DNA from: Oxalobacteraceae bacterium
GTDB lineage: Bacteria; Pseudomonadota; Gammaproteobacteria; Burkholderiales; Burkholderiaceae_D
Assembly: GCA_025352145.1 (NCBI GenBank)
Contig: JANXTY010000030.1
Span: 186,001-250,000, forward strand
Length of the DNA stretch: 64,000 nt
Reading direction: 5' to 3'
The position numbers and the translations under genes are program-made. Positions 35,643 to 45,204 of this stretch are shown here, piece after piece. The first letter of the stretch is position 1, and every line of letters starts with the position of its first letter. The notes beneath the pieces are model-generated. The model had not been told where the DNA came from and did no database searches. It was given only the letters and a program-made list of their open reading frames with translations.

Positions 35643-36310
35643 ATTTAGCGTTATTCGACCTCGACCACACCTTAATTCCACTGGACTCCGACTATGAATG
35701 GGGCCAATTTTTAGTTCGTATCGGCGCAGTAGAAGCCGATGCGTTCGCCAAACAAAACGCCGCTTTCTTTGCCCAGTATCAGCTTGGCACACTGGATCCT
35801 GTTCTTTATCTTGAATTCGCGCTGGGCACGCTGGCCCAATTTCCACGCAACCAATTAGATGAATGGCGGGCGCAATTTATGAGGGAAGTCATTATCCCCG
35901 TTATCCTGCCGCCTGCCAGCGCCCTGTTGCAGCAGCATCGCGAGGCGGGTGATCTGATCGCCATCATCACCGCCACGAACCACTTCGTTACCGAGCCGAT
36001 TGCCCATGCTCTTGGCGTCGCACATTTGATTGCTGCCTTGCCCGAGCAAACCACTGACGGCACCATCACGGGAAAATTAATCGGTATTCCCACTTCCGGC
36101 GCAGGCAAGGTCAGGCACATGGAGGAGTGGCTGGGTGCGATGGGAAAATCATTAAGTAATTTTGACAAAAGCTATTTTTATAGCGATTCGCACAACGATA
36201 TTCCGCTCCTGTCTGTGGTCACCCATCCGGTGGCAACCAATCCCAATGCCAAGCTTGAAGCCCATGCCAAAGCACATAACTGGCCACTATTAAAACTGTT
36301 CAATGATTAA
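35639..36310 (+). CDS. HAD-IB family phosphatase (SerB-like)
   Basis: 223 residues. The HAD nucleophile motif LFDLDHTLIPLDSDYEWG is at the N-terminus, the threonine motif is LIAIITATNHFVTEPIA, and the last motif SYFYSDSHNDIPLLSVV carries the metal-binding Asp pair. This HAD-IB group includes phosphoserine phosphatase-like enzymes; the cellular substrate of the copy between hda and pcnB is not established. It starts in an ATGA overlap with hda and overlaps pcnB by eight bases. Confidence 0.9.
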   Translation: MNLALFDLDHTLIPLDSDYEWGQFLVRIGAVEADAFAKQNAAFFAQYQLGTLDPVLYLEFALGTLAQFPRNQLDEWRAQFMREVIIPVILPPASALLQQHREAGDLIAIITATNHFVTEPIAHALGVAHLIAALPEQTTDGTITGKLIGIPTSGAGKVRHMEEWLGAMGKSLSNFDKSYFYSDSHNDIPLLSVVTHPVATNPNAKLEAHAKAHNWPLLKLFND

Positions 36311-37670
36311 AAAGTTCATTCGTAAAATTCTTGGTAAAGCTAAGGCACTCGATCGTAGCCAGCCTGTTGTCCTCGGTCCCAAGGAACATGGTATTGATCC
36401 CGGCTTGTTGTCATCAAATGCGGTACGTGTTACGCAAACCTTGCAAGAAGCAGGTTTCAAGGCATTTGTGGTGGGGGGTGCAGTCCGTGATTTACTCTTA
36501 GGCGTCAAACCAAAAGATTTTGACATCGCGACCAACGCCACGCCTGAGCAGGTCAAACGATTATTCCGACGTGCCTTCATTATCGGCCGCCGATTTCAGA
36601 TTGTGCATGTCATGTTCGGTCAAGATCTGCTAGAGGTCACCACCTTTCGCGGGGCATCATCGAATGAAGCCCCTAAGGACGAACATGGCCGCGTATTGCG
36701 CGACAACACTTTCGGCGTACAACATGAAGATGCCATACGGCGCGACTTTACGATCAACGCCATGTATTACGACCCCGCCAGTCAGTCTGTATTCGATTAT
36801 CACGGTGGTATTGCTGACATCCGCAAAAAAATTCTGCGCATCATCGGCGTGCCGGAAGCACGCTATCGCGAAGATCCCATCCGTATGCTGCGTGTAGTGC
36901 GTTTTGCAGCGCGCCTAAAATTTTCTATTGATCCTGCTACCAGTGCGCCGATTCCGGCCATGGCCGCCCTGATCGATAACGTCCCGGCAGCGCGCGTGTT
37001 TGACGAAATGCTGAAACTTTTGATGAGCGGACATGCCCTGGCATGTTTGCAGCAGTTACGTAAAGAAGGCTTGCATCATGGTTTGCTGCCGCTACTCGAT
37101 GTGGTGTTGGAACAGCCGCTTGGCATCAAGTTCGTCACCCTGGCGCTTTCTGAAACCGACGCGCGGATACATCAAGGAAAATCGGTTTCGCCAGGTTTTC
37201 TATTCGCCTCCCTCTTATGGCACCAAGTACTGGAAAAATGGACTGCTTACAAGATGGCTGGCGAATTACCTATTCCCGCTCTCCATCTGGCCGCCGATGA
37301 TGTGCTCGAATCGCAAACAGAAAAACTCGCGTTGCAGCGTAAAATCGGTTCCGACATGCGCGACATTTGGGCCATGCAGCCGCGTTTCGAACGGCGCGTT
37401 GGTAAAGCACCGTATCGGTTGCTAGAGCATTTGCGTTTTCGAGCGGGTTACGATTTTTTGTTACTGCGTTGCGCCTCAGGCGAAATCGATGCGGATATCG
37501 GCGAATGGTGGACCGAATTTTATGAAGCAGATAGCCCGGACCGTGAACTACTGCTCTCGGACAAAAATAGAATGGAAGGCGGTGGGCTAGCGACTAAAAA
37601 GCGCTCCCAGCGCCGTAGAAGCAAATCAAAAAATAATAGCGGTACGAGCAGCAGTGAGGGTGGCGAATGA
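36303..37670 (+). CDS. pcnB: Poly(A) polymerase I
   Basis: 455 residues. The nucleotidyltransferase head domain has AFVVGGAVRDLLLGVKPKDF with the catalytic DFD following, and RRAFIIGRRFQIVHVMFG. The head continues through DAIRRDFTINAMYYDP and REDPIRMLRVVRFAARLKF. The C-terminal tail is basic (KKRSQRRRSKSKNN), as in RNA-binding bacterial PAP I. It adds poly(A) tails that promote RNA decay. It is tightly packed with overlaps on both sides (HAD gene, folK). Confidence 0.95.
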   Translation: MIKKFIRKILGKAKALDRSQPVVLGPKEHGIDPGLLSSNAVRVTQTLQEAGFKAFVVGGAVRDLLLGVKPKDFDIATNATPEQVKRLFRRAFIIGRRFQIVHVMFGQDLLEVTTFRGASSNEAPKDEHGRVLRDNTFGVQHEDAIRRDFTINAMYYDPASQSVFDYHGGIADIRKKILRIIGVPEARYREDPIRMLRVVRFAARLKFSIDPATSAPIPAMAALIDNVPAARVFDEMLKLLMSGHALACLQQLRKEGLHHGLLPLLDVVLEQPLGIKFVTLALSETDARIHQGKSVSPGFLFASLLWHQVLEKWTAYKMAGELPIPALHLAADDVLESQTEKLALQRKIGSDMRDIWAMQPRFERRVGKAPYRLLEHLRFRAGYDFLLLRCASGEIDADIGEWWTEFYEADSPDRELLLSDKNRMEGGGLATKKRSQRRRSKSKNNSGTSSSEGGE

Positions 37671-38170
37671 TCCGTTCCCACAAACCTGAAATTACCGCTT
37701 ACATTGGTCTCGGATCGAATCTTGGTGATGCTGCGGCTCAGGTATGGGCAGCCATTACCTCTTTACAACAGATGCCAGACAGTCAGTTAAGTGCGCAATC
37801 GCCTCTATTTCGCAGCGCGCCCATTGATGCTAAAGGCGCTGATTTCATCAATGCCGTTGTGCAGATTCAAACACAGCTGCCAGCACTCATCTTGCTACAG
37901 GAACTGCAGATTATCGAACACGCATCCGGGCGGGAACGCCCCTATCAGAATGCCCCTCGCACACTTGACCTCGACATTCTTTTATACGGTACCCAGGAAA
38001 TTACATCGGACTCGCTGACAGTGCCTCATCCTCGCTTGACTCAACGTGCCTTCGCACTTATCCCGCTACTACAGATTGACCCAATGGTTGTCATTCCCGG
38101 TCAAGGATTTGGGCATCAGTTTGTGGCTGGTGTTGCTGCGCAAAAAATAGAGCGCTATTTTAATACCTGA
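37667..38170 (+). CDS. folK: 2-amino-4-hydroxy-6-hydroxymethyldihydropteridine pyrophosphokinase
   Basis: 167 residues. It transfers pyrophosphate to the pterin in folate synthesis. YIGLGSNLGDAAAQVWAAI at the N-terminus and the HPPK signature GRERPYQNAPRTLDLDILLY are clear, with VPHPRLTQRAFALIPLLQID after it. It starts within the last four bases of pcnB. Usually followed by dNK and panB in this group; here a decayed gene (38221-38558) intervenes. Confidence 0.96.
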   Translation: MIRSHKPEITAYIGLGSNLGDAAAQVWAAITSLQQMPDSQLSAQSPLFRSAPIDAKGADFINAVVQIQTQLPALILLQELQIIEHASGRERPYQNAPRTLDLDILLYGTQEITSDSLTVPHPRLTQRAFALIPLLQIDPMVVIPGQGFGHQFVAGVAAQKIERYFNT

Positions 38171-38220
38171 CTGTTTTTGTACTTGAATAACAGCGTACAG
38201 ATCACAAGAAATGAAACGTC

Positions 38221-38558
38221 ATGTACATTCCTGTCATTGTTCAAACAGTCGGATCACTCCTACTTTCCAACGTTTTCATGATGGTGGCCTGGTACGGTCA
38301 TTGAAAAGATTTCTCGGAGAAAGCCTGGTGGATCGCCCTATTTGAATACCTATTGCAGTTACCTGCAAACCGCATTGGTTATAGCCAATCTCCCTGCAAT
38401 TCTCCCTTGCCCAACTGAAGATTTTGCAAGAAGCGATTACACTCACGGTATTTATACCCTTTGCCATGTTCTGTAATGTTCTGTATGCACCAGCCGTTCA
38501 AATTCGATTACCTGTGGGCTGGACTGTATTTGCTGGCTATTTTATTTTCCGATCATGA
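38221..38558 (+). pseudogene. Decayed DUF486 small membrane protein gene
   Basis: Starts at ATG 38221 with MYIPVIVQTVGSLLLSNVFM then MVAWYGH and an in-frame TGA at 38302-38304. Continuing, AWWIALFEYLLQLPANRIGY lacks about nine residues expected before LFEY; after a frameshift the frame gives SLAQLKILQEAITLTVFIPF and later YFIFRS followed by TGA at 38556-38558, while the other frame still reads QPFKFDYLWAGLYLLA. These pieces match the order of the DUF486 family (about 110 residues). One stop, one deletion and at least two frameshifts show a dead gene. Family assignment is from recalled sequence pattern. Confidence 0.8.
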
Positions 38559-38576
38559 TTAAACGCATCGCATCCA

Positions 38577-39227
38577 ATGAATTTTGACCAATACCGTTAT
38601 ATCGTTGTCGAAGGCCCCATCGGCGTTGGCAAAACCTCTCTAGCACGCAAAATCGCTGATAGTTTTGGTGCGCAGGTATTACTGGAACAACCTCAGGACA
38701 ACCCTTTTCTCGAGAGGTTTTATCGTGACTCTGCACGTTACGCGTTACCGACGCAAATGTTTTTTTTGTTTCAACGCTTAAATCAATTGCGTCAACTGCA
38801 CGATCTGGTGCAAACAGATTCGTTTAGTACGCGTTTGGTATCTGATTTTCTGCTGGATAAAGATCCAATTTTTGCGCGTCTGACGCTCGCCGATGATGAA
38901 TTTAATTTGTACGAACAGCTTTACCATCAGCTGCATTTGCAGGCACCCAAACCTGATCTGGTAATTTATCTGCAAGCCGATGCAGATACCCTGATTGCGC
39001 GTGTCCACAAGCGGGGTGTCTCGATGGAAGAAGGCATCTCCGAAACTTATCTGACCCGTCTGGCAGAAGGGTATAGCCGGTTTTTTTATGACTACGATGC
39101 GTCACCTTTGCTCATTGTCAATGCAGAACATTTCAACCCCATTGAACGGGCCGACGACTTTAACTTGCTACTCACTCAAATCAAACACATGCGTGGCAAA
39201 CGAGAATTTTTTAATCGTGGAGAATAA
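38577..39227 (+). CDS. Deoxynucleoside kinase (deoxyadenosine/deoxyguanosine kinase type)
   Basis: 216 residues. The P-loop is [19 protein letters not shown] near residues 11-29. [18 protein letters not shown] and [14 protein letters not shown] (the DRx-like region) follow, then [17 protein letters not shown], the lid arginines. It phosphorylates deoxynucleosides, probably purines, in the salvage pathway; exact specificity cannot be read by eye. It begins 18 bases after the decayed DUF486 gene and ends two bases before panB. Confidence 0.9.
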   Translation: MNFDQYRYIVVEGPIGVGKTSLARKIADSFGAQVLLEQPQDNPFLERFYRDSARYALPTQMFFLFQRLNQLRQLHDLVQTDSFSTRLVSDFLLDKDPIFARLTLADDEFNLYEQLYHQLHLQAPKPDLVIYLQADADTLIARVHKRGVSMEEGISETYLTRLAEGYSRFFYDYDASPLLIVNAEHFNPIERADDFNLLLTQIKHMRGKREFFNRGE

Positions 39228-39229
39228 CA

Positions 39230-40087
39230 ATGGCAGACTATCTGGAAAATAATGCACAGGGCCAAGCTGGCAAGTCCGACACCATTCCACCAGAAAGAAA
39301 GGCAGTCACCATTCCAGCTATCGCAGCGATGCATAATCATCGTGAAAAAATTGCGGTACTCACTTGTTACGACGCTAGTTTTGCCGCTTTGATGGATCGC
39401 TGCGGCATCGACATGTTATTGGTCGGCGATTCGTTGGGCATGGTATGTCAGGGACAGGCTTCTACCTTACCGGTTTCCGTTAGCGATATTGTCTACCATA
39501 CCACTAGCGTCGCCCGCGGCAACAAAAATGCCTTAATCATGGCGGACATGCCATTTGGCAGCTATGCAACACCCCAATCTGCGTTCGCTAATGCGGCGAT
39601 TTTAATCCAGGCTGGCGCACAGATTGTGAAGCTTGAAGGCGGCGCATGGCTGGCCGAAACCGTCCAATTCTTGACCGAAAGGGCTATTCCGGTATGCGCT
39701 CACTTAGGATTGACGCCACAATCGGTACATCAGTTAGGCGGCTATAAAGTCCAGGGGAAATCGATGGAAAGTGCTGCGCTGTTAAAGACTGACGCATTGG
39801 CGCTACAGTCAGCCGGTGCGTCCATGTTATTGCTGGAGGCGATACCCCGGGCACTCGGTAAAGAAATCACGGCGTTGCTCACGATTCCCACCATTGGAAT
39901 CGGTGCGGGGCCAGATTGTTCGGGGCAGGTGTTGGTGATGCATGATTTGCTGGGCGTATTCCCGGGACGAAAAGCGCGTTTCGTAAAAAATTTTATGGAG
40001 GGGCAAACTAGTATTGATCGCGCCGTTATGGCCTATATCGCAGCAGTCAAAGACCACTCCTTTCCCGGACCGGAGCATTGTTTTTAG
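39230..40087 (+). CDS. panB: 3-methyl-2-oxobutanoate hydroxymethyltransferase
   Basis: 285 residues. It makes ketopantoate from alpha-ketoisovalerate and methylene-tetrahydrofolate, the first step to pantothenate. Visible motifs: [33 protein letters not shown] with the metal-binding Asp, [35 protein letters not shown] and [20 protein letters not shown]. About 24 extra N-terminal residues precede the conserved core. panC is not next to it in the window. It follows the dNK gene after two bases. Confidence 0.96.
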   Translation: MADYLENNAQGQAGKSDTIPPERKAVTIPAIAAMHNHREKIAVLTCYDASFAALMDRCGIDMLLVGDSLGMVCQGQASTLPVSVSDIVYHTTSVARGNKNALIMADMPFGSYATPQSAFANAAILIQAGAQIVKLEGGAWLAETVQFLTERAIPVCAHLGLTPQSVHQLGGYKVQGKSMESAALLKTDALALQSAGASMLLLEAIPRALGKEITALLTIPTIGIGAGPDCSGQVLVMHDLLGVFPGRKARFVKNFMEGQTSIDRAVMAYIAAVKDHSFPGPEHCF

Positions 40088-40408
40088 AAATTGATTGGTC
40101 ACTCTTTTGAAAATATCCCGCTCGTTCCTCAATAAGGTACAATTCGCCAAACTATCAAGGATGTGGGCATCATCTTTCTAAAACGAACCATTCTGAAATA
40201 AAATAAGATCGTTTACAATTCGATGGTCGTGGGTTTAACCGCCATCAGCACCCAACCTTGTATTCTCGCCCGCAATACCTTCTCCTTAGGCGTCGGAATA
40301 CAGTATCAACGTACTCTAGTCGGGCGGCATCAATAGATGCTTGTCGTTGAATCGTGTAAACATTTATCTCCTCGCAAGCAATTGCAAAACAAGTAGTAAG
40401 AGCCAACC
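40088..40408. other. Intergenic region before scpB, no gene seen
   Basis: About 320 bases. TACAAT at 40138-40143 and 40214-40219 could be minus-ten boxes, but no convincing minus-35 partner was found at the right distance. There is no trace of scpA, which would normally precede scpB. Confidence 0.4.
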
Positions 40409-41200
40409 ATGAATACTATTGAGGCGAAAAAAGTCCTCGAAACCGCACTTCTATGTGCCCATGAGCCGCTATCCATTAGTGGGATGAAGAAGCTTTATGG
40501 CAACGACGGAGAAGGTGTCGAATTAGTCGGCGCTGACACAATCGAACTTCTGCTTGAAGAATTGCGTAATGATTGGTCAGGCAAGGGTATTGAAGTGGTC
40601 AGTCTGTCCACGGGCTGGCGTTTTCAGAGTCGGCCTGAGATGAAAATGTATCTGGATCGGCTCAATCCAGAAAAACCCCCCAAATATTCGCGCGCAACTC
40701 TGGAAACGCTTGCTATTATTGCTTATCGGCAGCCGGTAACGCGTGGGGATATTGAGGAAATACGTGGCGTCACCGTTAATTCTCACACCATCAAAATGTT
40801 AGAAGAAAGAGGATGGATTGATGCCATTGGTCATCGAGACGTTCCTGGGCGGCCAGCCTTGTTTGCAACAACCAAGCAATTTTTGGATGATCTTGGGTTG
40901 ACTTCCCTGGCGCAACTTCCGCCACTGCAACAAGTGGCCAAAGGCGACATGCAAGGTGGTGCGTTAATGGAAATGCAAGCTCTCGACGCAGAGTTGGAAG
41001 CCAACCTCAATCAATCAACCATCAATTTTTTACCCGAAAAAGCGTCCCTTTGCCTTGACGACATCGTCGCAGCAACCGTTCAGTCTGACGCGGTTTCCAG
41101 CCCCATTGATATTGAATTTTTTTCACCCGAGCCTGTGTTAGATGTCGTCATGGACGATGCCCTTGGACAGCACAATCAAGAGAATGATGAATCCAATTAA
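40409..41200 (+). CDS. scpB: Segregation and condensation protein B
   Basis: 263 residues. ScpB is the winged-helix kleisin partner of the SMC-ScpA complex that compacts and separates chromosomes. [20 protein letters not shown] starts the first winged helix; [40 protein letters not shown] and [20 protein letters not shown] form the conserved second. The acidic C-terminal tail from about residue 185 is longer than in E. coli-like relatives. The end overlaps rluB. scpA is not in the window. Confidence 0.94.
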   Translation: MNTIEAKKVLETALLCAHEPLSISGMKKLYGNDGEGVELVGADTIELLLEELRNDWSGKGIEVVSLSTGWRFQSRPEMKMYLDRLNPEKPPKYSRATLETLAIIAYRQPVTRGDIEEIRGVTVNSHTIKMLEERGWIDAIGHRDVPGRPALFATTKQFLDDLGLTSLAQLPPLQQVAKGDMQGGALMEMQALDAELEANLNQSTINFLPEKASLCLDDIVAATVQSDAVSSPIDIEFFSPEPVLDVVMDDALGQHNQENDESN

Positions 41201-42830
41201 ACCCACTGACGCACCCCCCATAAGTGCAACCGACTCGCCCTCTGCCGAGATCAAAGAGACGAAAAAAATGAACAAACGTGTCAAGCTACCTGCAGAAGGT
41301 TCTGCATCCATCCCCGACTCTTCTCAATCTGAACGCACGGCACGCCCAATCCGCGGCCCCCGCGCCAGCAGAGGCCCGAGAACACCACGTGTTGTGTCTT
41401 CCAGTTATCAGAATGAGAATCCCCAGCCGCTGCTTGCCTCGCCCGAGAACGAGCAGGCAGCGCCGCTACTGGGGGGCGACGTTGTATCGAGTCCTGCAGA
41501 GCCACGCAGTGAGTTTAGCAATCGCAATCGGGGCGATCAAAAGGAACTCTCTGGCAAGTCATCAAGAGGTATTGGAAAATTCGGATCCAACAGCAGACAA
41601 TCGACTAAGCCAGGTAGCAAACCATCCCAAGTGCAGCCAAAGCCCAACGAGGCAGATACGATTTTTTCCTATGTGACCTCCGAGGCATTTGATAATGAGT
41701 CTCTCAATGGTAGCGATGTAAGCGAGAAATCTTCACGAGAGGGTCGGCAAAAAGTAGTGCGGCGTGACCTCACTGCGGATGATGATGCGCCTAAACTGCA
41801 CAAGGTATTGGCTGAAGCGGGGCTGGGCTCGCGCCGTGACATGGAAGAATTAATCATTGCCGGACGCGTCTCAGTCAATGGTGAGCCGGCCCATATCGGG
41901 CAACGCATTTTGCCAGCTGATCAGGTGCGGATTAATGGCAAGTTAATTCAACGCAAGGTCAGCAAACGCCCACCACGGGTCTTGATTTACCACAAACCCG
42001 CCGGGGAAATTGTCAGTCATAACGATCCAGATGGTCGGCCATCCGTATTCGACCGCCTCCCCACAATGAAAGCTGGAAAATGGTTGGCCGTAGGCCGCCT
42101 CGATTTTAATACCGAAGGTTTATTGCTATTTACCACATCAGGTGATCTGGCCAACCGCCTGATGCACCCACGCTATGGTATTGACCGTGAGTATGCAGTG
42201 CGCACACTGGGTGAATTGGAAGAAGGCATGCGTCAAAAATTGCTGGCTGGCGTAGAGCTAGGCGATGGCCTCGCCCAATTTTCAAAAATTGCAGATGGTG
42301 GTGGGGAAGGGGTCAATAAATGGTACCGGGTAACGATCGGTGAAGGTCGTAATCGTGAAGTCCGCCGCATGTTCGAGGCCATTGGATTGACCGTGTCACG
42401 CCTCATTCGCACCCGATATGGTGCGATGACATTGCCATCCGGCTTGAAACGTGGCCGATGGGAAGAAATGGAAGAAAATGATGTTCGGGCTTTGTTAAGT
42501 GTCAGCGGACTAGAAAAAATGTCGGCGCAAATCAATCCCAAAGCTCGCAGCGCCCACACAAGTCGCAATGTAAATGGTAATCATCTTGGCAACAACGGTT
42601 ACGGGAAAACAGGGCCAGGATCGCCTCAAACAGGATTGCCTCCAGGACAGGCTAGAGGCCAGAGACAAAGTGGCAGCAACAGTTCGGGACAATCGCGAGG
42701 CCGCCAGCCGGATCCGCTACAAACCACCTTTGGATTTGCCAATATGGCTCAACCGCGTCGCAATGCAGGCCCATCGCGGGGACCTACCGGTATAGCCCAA
42801 AGTACCCCACGTCGTCGATCAAAAATTTAA
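41184..42830 (+). CDS. rluB: 23S rRNA pseudouridine synthase RluB, with long low-complexity ends
   Basis: 548 residues from ATG 41184 (41187 is equally possible); an ATG at 41142 deep inside scpB is less likely. Residues up to about 190 are Ser/Arg/Pro-rich and disordered. The S4 RNA-binding domain follows ([20 protein letters not shown]), then the RsuA/RluB catalytic core with [20 protein letters not shown] holding the catalytic Asp, and [19 protein letters not shown]. The C-terminal 100 residues are Gly/Gln/Arg-rich. RluB modifies U2605 (E. coli numbering) of 23S rRNA. The start overlaps scpB by 17 bases. Confidence 0.93.
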   Translation: MMNPIKPTDAPPISATDSPSAEIKETKKMNKRVKLPAEGSASIPDSSQSERTARPIRGPRASRGPRTPRVVSSSYQNENPQPLLASPENEQAAPLLGGDVVSSPAEPRSEFSNRNRGDQKELSGKSSRGIGKFGSNSRQSTKPGSKPSQVQPKPNEADTIFSYVTSEAFDNESLNGSDVSEKSSREGRQKVVRRDLTADDDAPKLHKVLAEAGLGSRRDMEELIIAGRVSVNGEPAHIGQRILPADQVRINGKLIQRKVSKRPPRVLIYHKPAGEIVSHNDPDGRPSVFDRLPTMKAGKWLAVGRLDFNTEGLLLFTTSGDLANRLMHPRYGIDREYAVRTLGELEEGMRQKLLAGVELGDGLAQFSKIADGGGEGVNKWYRVTIGEGRNREVRRMFEAIGLTVSRLIRTRYGAMTLPSGLKRGRWEEMEENDVRALLSVSGLEKMSAQINPKARSAHTSRNVNGNHLGNNGYGKTGPGSPQTGLPPGQARGQRQSGSNSSGQSRGRQPDPLQTTFGFANMAQPRRNAGPSRGPTGIAQSTPRRRSKI

Positions 42831-42932
42831 GCAAAAAATACTTTACGTTTCCGCAAAATAATATTGCCAATGCGCAATGCTTCAAGTGCCTGATTTGATA
42901 TGATGTTTTACGCAAATCACTTCTTTCTGTGA

Positions 42933-42961
42933 TTGTGATGTAGGCATAAATCGTTTATAAT
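42933..42961 (+). promoter_or_regulatory. Sigma-70 promoter of the rimP-nusA-infB operon
   Basis: TTGTGA (42933-42938), a 17-base spacer and a perfect TATAAT (42956-42961). It lies about 150 bases before rimP and upstream of the leader terminator, the usual layout of this operon. Confidence 0.75.
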
Positions 42962-43033
42962 CCGGCGGCTAGTAACAGTTAGCTCGCAAGATTGCAGTTA
43001 GGTGCTATCTACTCGTGGTTTTGTATTGGAAGG

Positions 43034-43058
43034 ATGGGCATCTGCCCATTTTTTTTTT
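43034..43058 (+). terminator. Leader attenuator/terminator before rimP
   Basis: ATGGGC (43034-43039) pairs with GCCCAT (43044-43049) and is followed by ten T (43049-43058). An intrinsic terminator between a strong promoter and the ribosome-maturation operon suggests attenuation, possibly through NusA, the product of the second gene. Terminator seen; the control mechanism is inferred. Confidence 0.8.
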
Positions 43059-43110
43059 GCTAAATGACTTTTACGTACATCCCTATTGTTGACTTAAACG
43101 GAGAACTGTC

Positions 43111-43596
43111 TTGCAACTGTTGGAATTGATCGAAAAAACGGTATGCGGTTTGGGCTACGAGCTAGTCGATTTCGAGCGCGCCGAACGGGGATTGTTTCGC
43201 GTTTACATTGATTTTCCGTTGGAAAATGCAGATAAGGGCCCGATCACAGTTGAGGATTGTGCGACGGTCAGTCATCAGTTGTCGCATGTTTTGACAGTTG
43301 AAAATGCCCATTATGAGCGACTTGAGATTTCATCGCCGGGTCTTGATCGGCCCCTAAAAAAATTGTCTGATTATGTGCGTTTTGCAGGATCAGAGGCACT
43401 GATCAAGTTGCGTTTACCGATGTCTGGCACCCCGAATCGCAAATCCTTTCAAGGTGTTTTATGCGAACCGGAAGGTGATCAGTTGAAGTTGGAATTTGAA
43501 GGTAAGGATGGTCCGGCGCTGTTGGATTTTACACTCGCCGATGTGGATAAGGCACGCTTGGTGCCGCATGTGGATTTTAGGAGTCGCAAAGCATGA
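43111..43596 (+). CDS. rimP: Ribosome maturation factor RimP
   Basis: 161 residues with a TTG start at 43111 (GGAG at 43100-43103, seven bases upstream); [20 protein letters not shown] is the normal beginning. RimP assists 30S subunit assembly. [15 protein letters not shown] and [20 protein letters not shown] are family motifs; the C-terminal SH3-like part follows. It overlaps nusA by four bases. Confidence 0.95.
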   Translation: MQLLELIEKTVCGLGYELVDFERAERGLFRVYIDFPLENADKGPITVEDCATVSHQLSHVLTVENAHYERLEISSPGLDRPLKKLSDYVRFAGSEALIKLRLPMSGTPNRKSFQGVLCEPEGDQLKLEFEGKDGPALLDFTLADVDKARLVPHVDFRSRKA

Positions 43597-45152
43597 GTCG
43601 CGAAGTATTATTGTTAGTCGATGCGCTTGCGCGCGAAAAAAATGTCGATACGGATATCGTCTTCGGAGCGCTTGAACACGCGCTTGCTCAGGCGACCAAA
43701 AAACGTTACCAAGGCGATGTTGACATTCGTGTCACTATTAACCGTGAAACGGGCGAATTTGAGTCTTTCCGCCGTTGGCATGTTGTGCCCGATGAGGCCG
43801 GTCTTCAATTGCCAGACCAGGAAATTTTGCACTTCGAGGCACTCGAACAGATCGAAGATATCGATATCGATGACCATATCGAAGAGCCGATTGAGTCCGT
43901 CGATTTTGGTCGCCGTTTTGCACAGGATACAAAACAGGTTGTATTGCAGCGCATCCGGGATGCCGAGCGCGAGCAAATCCTGGCAGATTTCCTTGATCGC
44001 GGTGATTCTCTCGTAACAGGGACAATCAAGCGCATGGAACGTGGCGATGCCATCGTCGAGTCCGGAAAAATTGAGGCCCGTCTGCCGCGTGACCAGACCA
44101 TTCCAAAAGAAAACCTACGTATTGGCGACCGTGTGCGCGCCTACATTCTGCGCATCGATCGCAATGCGCGTGGACCGCAAGTCATTCTGTCGCGAACCGC
44201 GCCAGAATTTATCATGAAACTTTTTGAGTTGGAAGTGCCCGAGATTGAGCAAGGTTTTCTTGAAATAAAATCGGCTGCGCGCGATGCGGGCGTGCGTGCC
44301 AAGATCGCCGTATTTACCGAAGATAAGCGCATTGATCCAATTGGCACCTGTGTTGGTATGCGCGGCTCACGCGTGCAAGCCGTTACAGGCGAATTAGGTG
44401 GGGAGCGGGTTGATATCGTATTGTGGTCGGATGATCCTGCGCAGTTCGTCATTGGCGCACTGGCTCCAGCCAACGTATCTTCGATCATGGTCGACGAGGA
44501 AAAACATGCAATGGATGTCGTAGTAGATGAGGAAAATCTCGCTATTGCCATCGGGCGCAGTGGACAAAATGTACGCTTGGCTGCCGAATTAACAGGGTGG
44601 AAAATCAACATCATGACTGCGGAAGAATCAGCCGATAAGTCTGCTGTCGAAACCGCCTCGATTCGCATTCTGTTCATGGAAAAACTCGACGTCGATCAAG
44701 AAGTCGCCGATATTTTGATCGAGGAAGGTTTTGCCAGCTTGGAAGAGATCGCCTACGTGCCCATTACTGAAATGCTGGAAATCGAATCATTCGACGAAGA
44801 CACCGTTAATGAATTACGTACCCGTGCTCGTGACGCCCTGGTTACGGAAGCCATCGCTTCGGAAGAGGGCTTGGAAGGTATGGACGATGCGCTCGCCAAC
44901 CTCGACTGCATGGATCGCGTAACAGCAGGAAAATTAGGCTTGGCCGGAATTAAAACGATTGAAGCTTTTGCCGGGTTGGCATATGACGAATTCGGTGCGA
45001 TTTTGGCTCTGTCATCCGAGCGTGCGCGGCAATTAATTAAAGATGAATTTAAAGATGTGACCGACGATGAAATGAAACTCATTGACGCCAAGTACGATAA
45101 TCATGCCAAGGAACTGCAAGCCAAAGCATGGAATCTCGCCGAAGCCAATTGA
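43593..45152 (+). CDS. nusA: Transcription termination/antitermination factor NusA
   Basis: 519 residues. N-terminal domain [20 protein letters not shown]1 domain from about 135 ([20 protein letters not shown]), KH1 and KH2 ([20 protein letters not shown] and [20 protein letters not shown]), then two acidic helix-hairpin-helix repeats at the C-terminus ([39 protein letters not shown]). It binds RNA polymerase and nascent RNA. Same operon as rimP and infB. Confidence 0.97.
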   Translation: MSREVLLLVDALAREKNVDTDIVFGALEHALAQATKKRYQGDVDIRVTINRETGEFESFRRWHVVPDEAGLQLPDQEILHFEALEQIEDIDIDDHIEEPIESVDFGRRFAQDTKQVVLQRIRDAEREQILADFLDRGDSLVTGTIKRMERGDAIVESGKIEARLPRDQTIPKENLRIGDRVRAYILRIDRNARGPQVILSRTAPEFIMKLFELEVPEIEQGFLEIKSAARDAGVRAKIAVFTEDKRIDPIGTCVGMRGSRVQAVTGELGGERVDIVLWSDDPAQFVIGALAPANVSSIMVDEEKHAMDVVVDEENLAIAIGRSGQNVRLAAELTGWKINIMTAEESADKSAVETASIRILFMEKLDVDQEVADILIEEGFASLEEIAYVPITEMLEIESFDEDTVNELRTRARDALVTEAIASEEGLEGMDDALANLDCMDRVTAGKLGLAGIKTIEAFAGLAYDEFGAILALSSERARQLIKDEFKDVTDDEMKLIDAKYDNHAKELQAKAWNLAEAN

Positions 45153-45204
45153 ACTGGATAATTCCCCTATTTTATCCGCCGAGCCACATAGAAAAGAGGA
45201 CTGA

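Noticed and set aside
42960-43030. Leader of rimP considered as a tRNA gene
   Set aside because: No cloverleaf with T-loop GTTCRA and acceptor pairing could be drawn.
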